Part shown: positions 1 through 8,545 of the stretch, piece by piece
Position numbering within the stretch: position 1 is the first letter of the stretch
How the letters are laid out: each line of letters opens with the position of its first letter
DNA from: Acidobacteriota bacterium
Lineage (GTDB): Bacteria > Acidobacteriota > Blastocatellia > Pyrinomonadales > Pyrinomonadaceae
Direction of reading: 5' to 3'
DNA: 64,000 nucleotides
NCBI GenBank assembly: GCA_029781855.1
Contig: JAKOVX010000039.1
Location: 1 to 64,000, forward strand
Notes under the pieces: model-generated
The model's database searches: none
What the model saw: the letters and a program-made list of their open reading frames with translations, nothing else
Told to the model about the DNA's origin: nothing
Program-made: the position numbers and the translations under genes

Positions 1-47
1 GGCTGTTAACCGAAGGGTTGTAAGTTCGAGTCTTACCTGCGGAGCCA
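1..47 (+). tRNA. tRNA-Asn (anticodon GTT), 3' portion; gene begins before the window
   Basis: The first bases carry an anticodon loop CTGTTAA (anticodon GTT, Asn). They are followed by a T-arm GTAAG-TTCGAGT-CTTAC (20-36), the 3' acceptor strand CTGCGGA and discriminator G plus encoded CCA ending at 47. The 5' half lies outside the window. A degenerate copy of this 3' end and of the bases just after it is present near 32.57-32.61 kb. Confidence 0.93.
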
Positions 48-63
48 ATTAGATCAACAAGTT

Positions 64-89
64 ACGGGCACCAGTTTGGTGCCCGTTTG
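64..89 (+). terminator. Intrinsic terminator of tRNA-Asn
   Basis: The arms ACGGGCACC (64-72) and GGTGCCCGT (78-86) form a perfect 9-bp stem around an AGTTT loop. The stem runs into TTT and lies 17 bases after the tRNA CCA. The T tract is short but the placement fits. Confidence 0.75.
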
Positions 90-275
90 CGATTTCGCAC
101 AAATTCCCGAGAAGGAGTGGTTGCATTGCCCCGACATTTCGTTCCTTCTGGTTGGCCAAATTTCACTCGAGACGCTCTCAGAGAAAATCCACGAGAGGCA
201 TGGCTTACGGTGCTTCGCGCCGATGCAGAGGTTATTGCCGTGTCCAGGAGATCGGGGAGTTCACGCGTGAATCTG

Positions 276-294
276 AGAATAGCCCGGCTATTCT
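276..294 (-). terminator. Hairpin overlapping the stop codon of the RpiR-type regulator
   Basis: A perfect 8-bp inverted repeat (AGAATAGC / GCTATTCT, loop CCG) covers the stop codon at 288-290. No T tract follows on the minus strand, so it may protect the mRNA end or act as a weak terminator rather than a classical one. Confidence 0.4.
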
Positions 295-1307
295 GTTATG
301 CGCCCCTTGCCTTCCGAGATCTTTGGTTTGCTGTACCAGCGATTGCTCGCAAAATTCTCTTCTTCCGACTCTCGCAGATGTTCGAGTGAGCGTGCTGACT
401 GGCTGTGAGCACAGGCAACCATAATCGCATTGACTGCGGCGATCGGTGCCACATAGGAGTCGATGAATGATGTTCTGTCGATAGGCGCGACAAGAAATGA
501 ATCGCAGAATTTGGCGATCGGGGTTGAGTCATTGTCAGTAATGCCGAAGCTGGGCACGTTGCGCCGTCGAGCACTCAATACAGCGTCGACCGTATCACGC
601 AACCCACGGCCAAAGCTTATGGCAATAAGCAGGTCCTTGCGCGTCATTATCTTGATCTTGTTCTGAACCACACCGGTGCTGCCGGTCGGGGCGTCGGCGT
701 CAAATCCCAAACGCACCAGCGTGTATGCGAATGATCCGGCAAGGGATGCAGCGAAATCGATCCCGATAATGACGATCCGGCGCGCATGATTTATTTGTTT
801 CGCGATCTCGACTATCTTGTCCGGGTCAAGATTTGCCTTGAATGCAGCCAGATTCTTCATGTCCTGCTCGACGCTCTGCCTCACCCGGTCAGACACGCTT
901 CGATTCGTTTGAGCCGCGGCTTTCATTGCGGAATAAGGCGTGATCTGTGTTACGAAGTGCTCGCGCAGGTCCTGAGCAAAGTCCGCAAATTTACCATATC
1001 CCAACGCCTGGACCGTCCGGATGACAGTAGCCGAGTCGACGCCGTAGCGTTTGCCCATCTCCCGCGACGATAGAAAGAATGTCTCGTTCGACTCATCGAT
1101 AATTTGTCGGAGTAAGCGCTGACGGCTCGCGCTCAATTCAGATTGAGCGTCGAAGAAACGTGCCCCGAGCGTGCTGGGCGTCGAGCCGTTGTTTTGGCTT
1201 ACGTCTTCATCATTTATAGGGGCCCGCCCATGTATGTCGGTTTTGTTGCTATCGCTCTTTATGTTGGTTCCGGTCTTTGCTTCCCGACGGCCTATATTGT
1301 TCGACAT
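288..1307 (-). CDS. MurR/RpiR-family transcriptional regulator (HTH_6 + SIS)
   Basis: A 339-residue DNA-binding regulator. After a low-complexity N-terminus of about 50 residues comes an RpiR-type helix-turn-helix (about 55-130; SSREMGKRYGVDSATVIRTV is the recognition region). A SIS sugar-phosphate-binding domain follows (about 165-300; IVIIGIDFAASLAG and LLIAISFGRG). RpiR proteins sense phosphorylated sugars; MurR, for example, senses MurNAc-6-phosphate. The start at 1307 is supported by AGGGGA eight to nine bases upstream on the minus strand. It is divergent from the TonB receptor and the D-peptide gene run, so control of that run is the natural inference. Family assignment is firm; the ligand is unknown. 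Confidence 0.88.
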   Translation of the reverse strand: MSNNIGRREAKTGTNIKSDSNKTDIHGRAPINDEDVSQNNGSTPSTLGARFFDAQSELSASRQRLLRQIIDESNETFFLSSREMGKRYGVDSATVIRTVQALGYGKFADFAQDLREHFVTQITPYSAMKAAAQTNRSVSDRVRQSVEQDMKNLAAFKANLDPDKIVEIAKQINHARRIVIIGIDFAASLAGSFAYTLVRLGFDADAPTGSTGVVQNKIKIMTRKDLLIAISFGRGLRDTVDAVLSARRRNVPSFGITDNDSTPIAKFCDSFLVAPIDRTSFIDSYVAPIAAVNAIMVACAHSQSARSLEHLRESEEENFASNRWYSKPKISEGKGRITE

Positions 1308-1899
1308 GATACGCTTCCCCTTTGATCTGAGATTTGAATAACCTCACTGCCCACAAAGCCAAAATTGGCTAAATATGATCAGCGCAAAACGGTAGTGCAT
1401 TAGATGCTGTAGTCTAGAACAGTACGTGGCCGATTGCAACATATAGTGCACGCGACATCCACGAACTCATATTCATCCGCCGGGATTCCGTCGCCAAAAA
1501 GCCGCTTTTACTCCGTAAATGCAGCACTTACAGGCCTATAATTGGCGTATTTGCGCCTCCCGATTCCGATACGCTTTTGATAAGATCAATTCCATAAATG
1601 TAAATTATTTTGCATTATATGATGCATTTTGTTGACAACCTACATCACTTAGTGTACGAATAGGTGCATAAGTAATTAGCATCGAACAATCCTGACAGGT
1701 TTTTGGCCGTTTTCGAGTATCGCAGTTTTAAGAAATCGATCCTTGCTGACAGGCACGTTCATTCAAGCAGGTCCGCACACGGTTGGCCGCCGCTCAGTCA
1801 AAATCACGCAGCGGGAAGGCACTTGGAATCTCAGAAAATTCGAAATCGGGACCGACGATTCGAATGGATTCAATTCTTTGTAGAAAAAGGAGTTTGAGT
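1308..1899. promoter_or_regulatory. Divergent control region between the RpiR regulator and TonB receptor 1
   Basis: This 592-bp AT-rich region has no convincing gene. It holds repeated TGCAT/ATGCA elements: an inverted repeat GCAT-TAG-ATGC at 1397-1407, a second TGCAT-N6-ATGCA at 1611-1626, and a single TGCAT at 1665-1669. RpiR proteins bind inverted repeats, so these are candidate operators, but this is inference from position and symmetry only. Confidence 0.5.
1632..1660 (+). promoter_or_regulatory. Candidate sigma70-like promoter for TonB receptor 1
   Basis: A perfect -35 TTGACA (1632-1637) is followed after 17 bases by TACGAA (1655-1660), a weak match to TATAAT. It sits directly downstream of the TGCAT inverted repeat at 1611-1626, as expected if a regulator bound there controlled initiation. 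Confidence 0.4.
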
Positions 1900-4800
1900 A
1901 TGAAAATGTTTCATTGTCAATTTCTCGTTCGACGATCTGGAGCAATCGACGAATCCGTTCTCGTGAGGTGGTCGTCTTCGCTGATCATCGTCTTGCTCGC
2001 GATTTTTGTGATTCAACTATCGACCCTTTCGGCGGTCGGACAGACTACGACATCGACCATCGATGGAACTATCACCGATCCAAACGGAGCGGTCGTTGCC
2101 GGGGCCACTGTCAAAGTAAACGCATCAACACTGGCTGTCACGAGAACGGCGACAACCGATGCACAGGGGTATTATCGGATAACGGCCTTGCCCGCGGGGA
2201 CGTATAAGGTCACCATCACAGGTGGAGGATTTGCCGAGAAAACGGCCACCATCGACCTGACGCTGAACCGCGTGGCGACACTAAACGTGAAAATGGACGT
2301 CGGCGCCGTCGGAACCTCGGTAAACGTAAGCGATGAACTGCCGCTCCTGGAACCTAATGAATCCTCGTCCGGAGCAACCGTCACGCCCCGACAGATCCAG
2401 GAACTGCCCGTAAACGGAAGGGAATACCTCGACCTCTTGCAGTTGGTCCCGGGTGTGGCGATTAACCGACAGTCCAGCGGTGATAACGCTAATCCGGTCC
2501 TCGGCGAACGTAGCGGTAACAACAACTTCTTTATCGACGGGCAGCCGAACAAGGATACCGTCAACGGCGGTGCGGCGGCGCAGTTCAACCAAGAGACGAT
2601 CGCTGAATTTCAGGTACTGACCACGGGCTTTAAGGCCGAGTTTGGGCAGGCGTCTGGAGCGGTGGTGAACGTTATCACCAAGAGCGGTGGAAACTCGTTT
2701 CACGGTATTGCCTCGATCTTTCATCGCAATGAGGCGTTTGACTCGGTCAACTCTCTCGATACGACGCTCACCAGACCGCCTCACCTTCGACGGTTCGATT
2801 ACAGTCTCGCCGGTGGAGGCCCGATCATCAAGGACAGGGTCTTCTTTTTCGGTTCGACGGAGCGGATCACTGAGGACCGTGGTATCGATTTCAAGTATCC
2901 GGATCTTGGCACTTCAACCGGTGCATTATCCGTCCTCCAACTTCTGCGAAACCAGGAAAATCCCTTCGATATTCCCCAGGAAACACGGGCTATCCGAAAT
3001 TTCTTCAAGTTGAACGAGACACTTGGACGACATCAGTTTGTCGAGGAGATGAATTATACCAACGAGTATGTCAGGGGCTCCGGAACCGGATTGCCGACAA
3101 CCAGAACGAGCACGAGCGGACGTAAGCTATTGCTTGGTTTTGGCGACACTATGTTACTCGGCGACCAGTCGAATCCTTGGCTCGTGACAGTTCGGGGATC
3201 TTATCGCACTGAACCTTCGGACCAGCAACCGGCGCATCCGGCGTACACCGGGTCGACCGCACTCAACGCATTCACCGCCCAACAGATTTGTCCGCCGACC
3301 TGCGGATTTTTCAGTACGCTTCCAGGCATCACGTTTGGCAACGCGATCACGCCCTCAAGCTTGCACCAACGTTATACGTCACTTTCGGCGAATGCAAACA
3401 AGCTCTATCGGAGTCACGACTTCAAATTCGGGTGGCAGTATCTCCGGACGAAGGTTGATGGCGTGGACTCGAAAACTCTAACGAATCAATTGTTCGCCAC
3501 GATTGACGACTACATAAATCTCGGTCCGGTAAACAGCGGAATATTCCTATTGCTTGACTCGAGCGCGCCGACGGATGCAGCGGCCGAGATACACTTGAAT
3601 AACAATTACAACGGCCTTTACGTGCAGGACGACTGGAAGATCAGAAGGAACGTAACGGTCAATCTTGGGATTCGATGGGACAACGACAGCGCGTTCGCCG
3701 CCAAGAAGAACTTCTCACCTCGGCTCGGTGTGACTTGGGCGATCACGCCGAAAACGGTAATTCGTTCGCACTACGGGGTGTTTTATGACCAATTTCGACT
3801 GGGACTGGTCGAACAGGTCCCAGCTTTCGGCGGGAGCGACCGCAGAATTGGGCAATCTCTGTACTTCCCAAGAGGATTTTACGGTTCGCCAAGTCTGGTC
3901 GAAATGCTTGCTTTTGCGGTCGGCCTTCCCGGCCCGTGCATTTCAAACCATTTGACGGACGCACAGATCATGTCAATGTCGGCTACATGTCCGATTGGTG
4001 GCGGTCCGATGGTTGGCGTTGACCGCTTAAATAACGTTGTCGCCAACGGGCACGCCCCGATACCGGCGAACGCGATTCTCAATATCAGCAATGTTCAAGT
4101 CTTGACCGGATTAACCCCCGCTCAGTACCTGACGCAGGCCGCAGCCGCGATCGGCCAACCCAACGGATACTTCGAATGGGGCCAGTTCGGCGTATTGAAT
4201 AACCCGATCATCCCGGCCCAGTCGCAACCGACCACTGTCGACAGTACCTTCAAAACACCGCACACCCTCGGCTTCAGCATCGGTGTGCAGCGCGAGATCA
4301 CGAAGGACATCGTCTTCGCGGCTGACTATTATCATCGCGACATACACGACCTTTTAGGCGTCCGGCTTAGCAACTTAGCCTTCAAGTCTCGTGTGGCAGG
4401 CATCGGCCGTAGCTTTGACCCGCCGAACACTACCGGTCAAATAACGACGTTCGGCCCCTTCTTCAAGGGAAGATATGACGGCCTGGTCATTAGCCTCAAC
4501 AAACGAATGAGCCGCCGATATACTATCGGCGCAAATTACACGTATGCCAAAGCTACTGATAATTCGCTTGGCATTTTCACCTATCCTACGGACAACTTCA
4601 TCGGGGTCGCTCCGGTGGTTGTCGAACCTTGTCCGTCATCCAATCCGACCTGCACACCGCAGACCAATGCAAATGGCTCGTTCATAAGTAGGAACGGCAA
4701 TTTCGTCGCGGCTGCGGGGACTTTCGTCAACGGGCCGGATCTCGACAAGGGCCGGTCATCGCTCGCTCTCGACCATATCTTCCAGATCAACGGATTGGTC

Positions 4801-5166
4801 GAATTACCGTATAAATTCCAGGTTGGCGGCATCTTCAGGGCGCAGAGCGGCTTCCACTTCAGCAGGTTCGACGCGCAGAACCGCGATCCGGACGGGAACG
4901 GAAACTTTAACGGTATTGATTTCACTGCCGGAAGAAATGCCTTTACGGCGGCGCCGTTCGTGAACCTGGATCTCCGCTTTTCAAAACAGTTCGATATTCG
5001 TGAAAGGGTCAAGGTACAGGTACTATTTGAACTCTTCAACGTATTTAACCGCAAGAATCCGGCAGCAATCCAAAACAGAGTTGACGTGCTGAATCAGCCG
5101 TTCGGATCGACGACTCAGGTACTCCCGGGCCGAGAAGGCCAGGCCGGTGTTCGGATCTCATTCTAA
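1900..5166 (+). CDS. TonB-dependent receptor, Oar-like, with N-terminal carboxypeptidase-regulatory-like domain
   Basis: A 1088-residue outer-membrane receptor. ATG 1900 is chosen because AAGGAG (1887-1892) lies seven bases upstream; longer in-frame starts lack such a site. A hydrophobic signal segment (about 26-47) precedes a CarboxypepD_reg-like beta-sandwich (about 50-135; GTITDPNGAVVAGATVKV and GYYRITALPAGTYKV). Next come a plug domain with QELPVNGREYLDLLQLVPGV and FIDG, and a long barrel ending in an aromatic Phe as expected for BAM insertion. Oar-type receptors import bulky substrates powered by TonB/ExbBD. It heads a run of secreted D-peptide and peptidase genes, so a peptide or muropeptide ligand is inferred, not shown. 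No SusD homologue is adjacent. Confidence 0.92.
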   Translation: MKMFHCQFLVRRSGAIDESVLVRWSSSLIIVLLAIFVIQLSTLSAVGQTTTSTIDGTITDPNGAVVAGATVKVNASTLAVTRTATTDAQGYYRITALPAGTYKVTITGGGFAEKTATIDLTLNRVATLNVKMDVGAVGTSVNVSDELPLLEPNESSSGATVTPRQIQELPVNGREYLDLLQLVPGVAINRQSSGDNANPVLGERSGNNNFFIDGQPNKDTVNGGAAAQFNQETIAEFQVLTTGFKAEFGQASGAVVNVITKSGGNSFHGIASIFHRNEAFDSVNSLDTTLTRPPHLRRFDYSLAGGGPIIKDRVFFFGSTERITEDRGIDFKYPDLGTSTGALSVLQLLRNQENPFDIPQETRAIRNFFKLNETLGRHQFVEEMNYTNEYVRGSGTGLPTTRTSTSGRKLLLGFGDTMLLGDQSNPWLVTVRGSYRTEPSDQQPAHPAYTGSTALNAFTAQQICPPTCGFFSTLPGITFGNAITPSSLHQRYTSLSANANKLYRSHDFKFGWQYLRTKVDGVDSKTLTNQLFATIDDYINLGPVNSGIFLLLDSSAPTDAAAEIHLNNNYNGLYVQDDWKIRRNVTVNLGIRWDNDSAFAAKKNFSPRLGVTWAITPKTVIRSHYGVFYDQFRLGLVEQVPAFGGSDRRIGQSLYFPRGFYGSPSLVEMLAFAVGLPGPCISNHLTDAQIMSMSATCPIGGGPMVGVDRLNNVVANGHAPIPANAILNISNVQVLTGLTPAQYLTQAAAAIGQPNGYFEWGQFGVLNNPIIPAQSQPTTVDSTFKTPHTLGFSIGVQREITKDIVFAADYYHRDIHDLLGVRLSNLAFKSRVAGIGRSFDPPNTTGQITTFGPFFKGRYDGLVISLNKRMSRRYTIGANYTYAKATDNSLGIFTYPTDNFIGVAPVVVEPCPSSNPTCTPQTNANGSFISRNGNFVAAAGTFVNGPDLDKGRSSLALDHIFQINGLVELPYKFQVGGIFRAQSGFHFSRFDAQNRDPDGNGNFNGIDFTAGRNAFTAAPFVNLDLRFSKQFDIRERVKVQVLFELFNVFNRKNPAAIQNRVDVLNQPFGSTTQVLPGREGQAGVRISF

Positions 5167-5205
5167 GCGGTTGCCGGTCGGGAAATGTCCCAAACCATCG
5201 TCTAG

Positions 5206-5240
5206 CGGCAGCTAAGAATTTCTACGGTTCTCAGCTGCCG
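5206..5240 (+). promoter_or_regulatory. Strong intercistronic hairpin before the S41 peptidase ribosome site
   Basis: The arms CGGCAGCT (5206-5213) and AGCTGCCG (5233-5240) pair perfectly, and an inner AGAA/TTCT extends the stem after one mismatch. It lies between the TonB receptor stop and the AGGAG that starts the S41 gene, with no T tract after it. It may protect mRNA or set the expression ratio rather than terminate. Confidence 0.5.
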
Positions 5241-5265
5241 TGCCACACACAGGAGTTTTCAAGAA

Positions 5266-8200
5266 ATGTCCACCAGGCGGATCGTCCTTTCGTTGTTATT
5301 TAGCCTCGGTCTTTTTTCAATTGCGATCGCTCAAGGTACTCGAATGTTGCGCCACCCGACCGTTAGCCGGGATCAGGTTGCCTTCGCTTATGCAGGTGAT
5401 CTCTGGGCCGTTTCCCGCAACGGCGGCCAGGCACGACGCCTGACTTCCACGCCTGGAGTTGAAAGCGAACCGTATTTTTCGCCGGATGGCTCTAAGATCG
5501 CGTTTACTGCCACCGTGGCAGGCAATACGGATGTATATGTAATGCCCGCGACCGGTGGCGATGCCAAACGACTGACCTATCATCCGGCTGCCGACCGAGT
5601 AGCCGGTTGGAGTCCTGATGGCAGACGTGTTGTTTTTTACACGGTTCGAACCAGTGCCCCGCAGGAGGCCTATTACCAGCTTTGGACTGTCAGCGTCGAG
5701 GGCGGAATGCCCGAGCCATTGCCGCTGCCGCGTGCTTACACCGGCTCGTATTCGCCGGACGGAAGCCATCTCGCATTCGAGGAGATATCGACAGCGTTCG
5801 TTCCTATGTGGTACGAAGCAAGCTTTTGGCGTCACTATCGCGGAGGCCGAACACACCCTATCTCGGTCGTTAACCTAGCCGACAATTCCGTGGTGAAACT
5901 TCCCTGGTCTAACAGTAATGACCGGCAACCGATGTGGGTCGGCAATAAGATCTATTTCATCTCCGACCGTAATTTTACCGCTAACGTCTTCGTGTATGAC
6001 CTCGGCACCAAACAGGTTACTCAGCTTACAAATCACGAAGATTTTGACGTGATGACCGCTTCGGCCGGATCGGACGCCGTCGTTTATGAGCAGGCAGGCT
6101 ACATCCATCTCCTCGATACAAAGACCGGCAAAGCAAGACAGCTCGATATCGAGGTAACCGGCGATCTTCCGTGGGCGCAGCCGAAATTCAAAAAAGTCGG
6201 CACCTCGATCGTAAAAGCAACTCTCTCGCCGACCGGCACGCGAGCAGCGTTCGAGGCACGCGGCGAGATCTTTACGGTTCCCTCGGCCAAGGGCGACTAT
6301 CGAAACCTGACGAATAGTTCCGGAGTGCACGACCGCGATCCGGTCTGGTCACCGGATGGAAGCCAGATAGCGTGGTTCTCGGATGCGACCGGTGAATATC
6401 AACTAATGATCGGCGATCAGTCCGGATTGTCGGCGCCGCGGGCAATCGTTCTCCCCTCCAACGCCTATTTTTTCAATGCCTCCTGGTCGCCGAACGGTGA
6501 GCAGATGGTTCTTGAAGATAATCACAACAATCTTTGGACCATTGACGTCAAAACGGGAGCTGCAAGCAAGATCGACACTGACGAGTACTCTTCGCCTTTG
6601 AGAAGTTACGATGCTTCGTGGTCGCCGGACTCGAAATGGATAACGTATTCAAAGAGTTTGCCGAGCCGGATGAGTGCGGTATTTGTTTACTCGACTACTG
6701 ATAAAAAGTCCTCGCAGATCACCGATGCTCTAGCCGATTCGATCTCACCGACATTCGATGCCGGCGGCAAATATCTCTATTTCCTCGCGAGTACGGATTT
6801 TGGACCCAAGACCAGTTGGCTCGAGATGAGCTCGATCGATCATCCCGTACGCCGCTCAGCGTATCTGGTCATATTGAGGTCGGGTGAACCGTCGCCTTTC
6901 TTGCCGATCGCAGGCGACGAACCCGTAAAACCGGCCGGTGGTGACGCCCCGAAGCCAAAGCCGGCAGCGCCCGACGACACTGTCCGGATCGACCTCAACG
7001 GTATACGAGAACGGACGCTCGCGGTGAGCGTGCCTGCGGCCGACTACAACAAACTCGTTGCCGGTCCGGCCGACACATTCTTCTTTAGTGAGTCGGTACC
7101 GGCTGTCGGCGGCCTGCGGCTGCACAAATACTCGGTAAAGGCAGAAACTGCCGTACCATTTTTGGAGGGCATCTCTCAGTATTCGGTATCTGCCGACAAG
7201 AAGAAGCTCCTCTATGGTGCTCGAGGCGGACGATGGGGAGTTGTCGGTACGGAGGCTCCCGCGAAGGTAGGTGACGGGCCGTTGAATGTCGCTCAACTGG
7301 AAATGAAAGTCGATCCCCGTGCCGAGTGGGCGGACATTTTCCGCGAATCCTGGCGGATCCAGCGTGAGTACTTTTATGACCCCAAAATGCAGGGTGCCGA
7401 TTGGGAAGCCGTCTTTAAGAGATACTCGGAAATGCTGCCTTACGTCGGTCACCGTGCAGATCTCGCATACCTTATCGCACAGACCGGCGGCGAACTTACA
7501 GTCGGACACTCGTACCTCGCGGGACTCGGAGATATTCCGACAGAAGATCCGGTACCGGTAGGCTTGTTGGGCGCCGATATCAGTTTCGAGAACGGACAAT
7601 ATCGGATCAAGCACATCTACACGGGCGAGAACTGGAATCCGGAATTGCGGGCGCCGTTGAGCGCACCAGGCATCGATGTCGCCGAAGGCGATTACATTCT
7701 GGAGGTAAATGGTAAACCGTTCGACGCTCAGACCAACTTCTACAGCCGGTTCGAAAACACGGTGAATCGGCAGATAGTGTTGAAGGTAAACAGCAAACCG
7801 TCTGGGGAAGGCGCCAGGCTTGTTACCGTTGTTCCGATCGCAAGTGAGAACGGGCTCCGCACACGTGCGTGGGTCGAAAACAACCGTCGCATGGTGGATA
7901 AGCTGTCAGGAGGGAGACTCGCGTACGTGTGGCTTCCTAATACTGCCGGGCCGGGATATGCATCGTTTATTCGCTACTACTATTCGCAGCAGGACAAAGA
8001 CGGAAGCGTCATTGACGAGCGTTATAACGAAGGTGGAATGATCGCGGACTTCGTCATCAACGAGCTTGATCGCAAGCCGGTCGGTTACTTTACTCTGCGT
8101 GACGGAAAGCCGTTTTACTCGCCGATCGCGGGTATTTATGGGCCGAAAGTGATGTTGATCAACGAATCTGCCGGTTCAGGCGGAGACGCACTTCCGTTCT

Positions 8201-8532
8201 ATTTTCGAGTGCGAAAACTCGGCCCAATGATCGGAACTCGAACCTGGGGCGGCCTCGTCGGAACACTTGGAACGCCGCAGACGATCGACGGCGGTGGGAT
8301 CACGGCTCCGTGCCTTGCTTTCTACAATCTTGAGGGGAAATGGGATGTTGAAAATGTGGGTGTACCCCCTGACATCGAAGTCGAAAATTCGCCGGCGTCA
8401 GTCAATAGCGGACATGATCTGCAGCTTGAGCGTGCCGTCGCGGAAGGCCTGAAACTCCTCGAAAAAGAACCGATGAAGCGAATGCCGCGGCCGGCTCCGA
8501 TCGACCGGGTTTCCAGAAAGCCCGGAAACTAA
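5266..8532 (+). CDS. Tricorn-like S41 peptidase with PD40 beta-propeller
   Basis: A 1088-residue exported serine peptidase, starting at ATG 5266 with AGGAG nearby and a signal peptide ending near IAIAQG. The N-terminal half carries repeated WSPDG/FSPDG PD40 propeller motifs in two blocks (roughly 30-330 and 330-560). The C-terminal half holds a PDZ-like stretch and an S41 core. By alignment with archaeal tricorn, the likely catalytic residues are His748 (GHSY), Ser971 (AGSGGD) and Glu1029 (WDVENVGV). The Ser-to-Glu spacing of 58 matches my recollection of tricorn Ser965/Glu1023. Tricorn enzymes degrade short peptides from other proteases; here that would be periplasmic. It follows TonB receptor 1 and is probably co-transcribed. 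Confidence 0.9.
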   Translation: MSTRRIVLSLLFSLGLFSIAIAQGTRMLRHPTVSRDQVAFAYAGDLWAVSRNGGQARRLTSTPGVESEPYFSPDGSKIAFTATVAGNTDVYVMPATGGDAKRLTYHPAADRVAGWSPDGRRVVFYTVRTSAPQEAYYQLWTVSVEGGMPEPLPLPRAYTGSYSPDGSHLAFEEISTAFVPMWYEASFWRHYRGGRTHPISVVNLADNSVVKLPWSNSNDRQPMWVGNKIYFISDRNFTANVFVYDLGTKQVTQLTNHEDFDVMTASAGSDAVVYEQAGYIHLLDTKTGKARQLDIEVTGDLPWAQPKFKKVGTSIVKATLSPTGTRAAFEARGEIFTVPSAKGDYRNLTNSSGVHDRDPVWSPDGSQIAWFSDATGEYQLMIGDQSGLSAPRAIVLPSNAYFFNASWSPNGEQMVLEDNHNNLWTIDVKTGAASKIDTDEYSSPLRSYDASWSPDSKWITYSKSLPSRMSAVFVYSTTDKKSSQITDALADSISPTFDAGGKYLYFLASTDFGPKTSWLEMSSIDHPVRRSAYLVILRSGEPSPFLPIAGDEPVKPAGGDAPKPKPAAPDDTVRIDLNGIRERTLAVSVPAADYNKLVAGPADTFFFSESVPAVGGLRLHKYSVKAETAVPFLEGISQYSVSADKKKLLYGARGGRWGVVGTEAPAKVGDGPLNVAQLEMKVDPRAEWADIFRESWRIQREYFYDPKMQGADWEAVFKRYSEMLPYVGHRADLAYLIAQTGGELTVGHSYLAGLGDIPTEDPVPVGLLGADISFENGQYRIKHIYTGENWNPELRAPLSAPGIDVAEGDYILEVNGKPFDAQTNFYSRFENTVNRQIVLKVNSKPSGEGARLVTVVPIASENGLRTRAWVENNRRMVDKLSGGRLAYVWLPNTAGPGYASFIRYYYSQQDKDGSVIDERYNEGGMIADFVINELDRKPVGYFTLRDGKPFYSPIAGIYGPKVMLINESAGSGGDALPFYFRVRKLGPMIGTRTWGGLVGTLGTPQTIDGGGITAPCLAFYNLEGKWDVENVGVPPDIEVENSPASVNSGHDLQLERAVAEGLKLLEKEPMKRMPRPAPIDRVSRKPGN

Positions 8533-8545
8533 GGGTTAAGTCAAA

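Noticed and set aside
5206..5240. Intrinsic terminator between TonB receptor 1 and the S41 gene
   Set aside because: The stem is strong but no T tract follows, and the genes look co-directional and linked.
6856..7614. Open frame of 252 codons antisense to the S41 peptidase
   Set aside because: Shadow of the real coding strand; no recognisable protein features.
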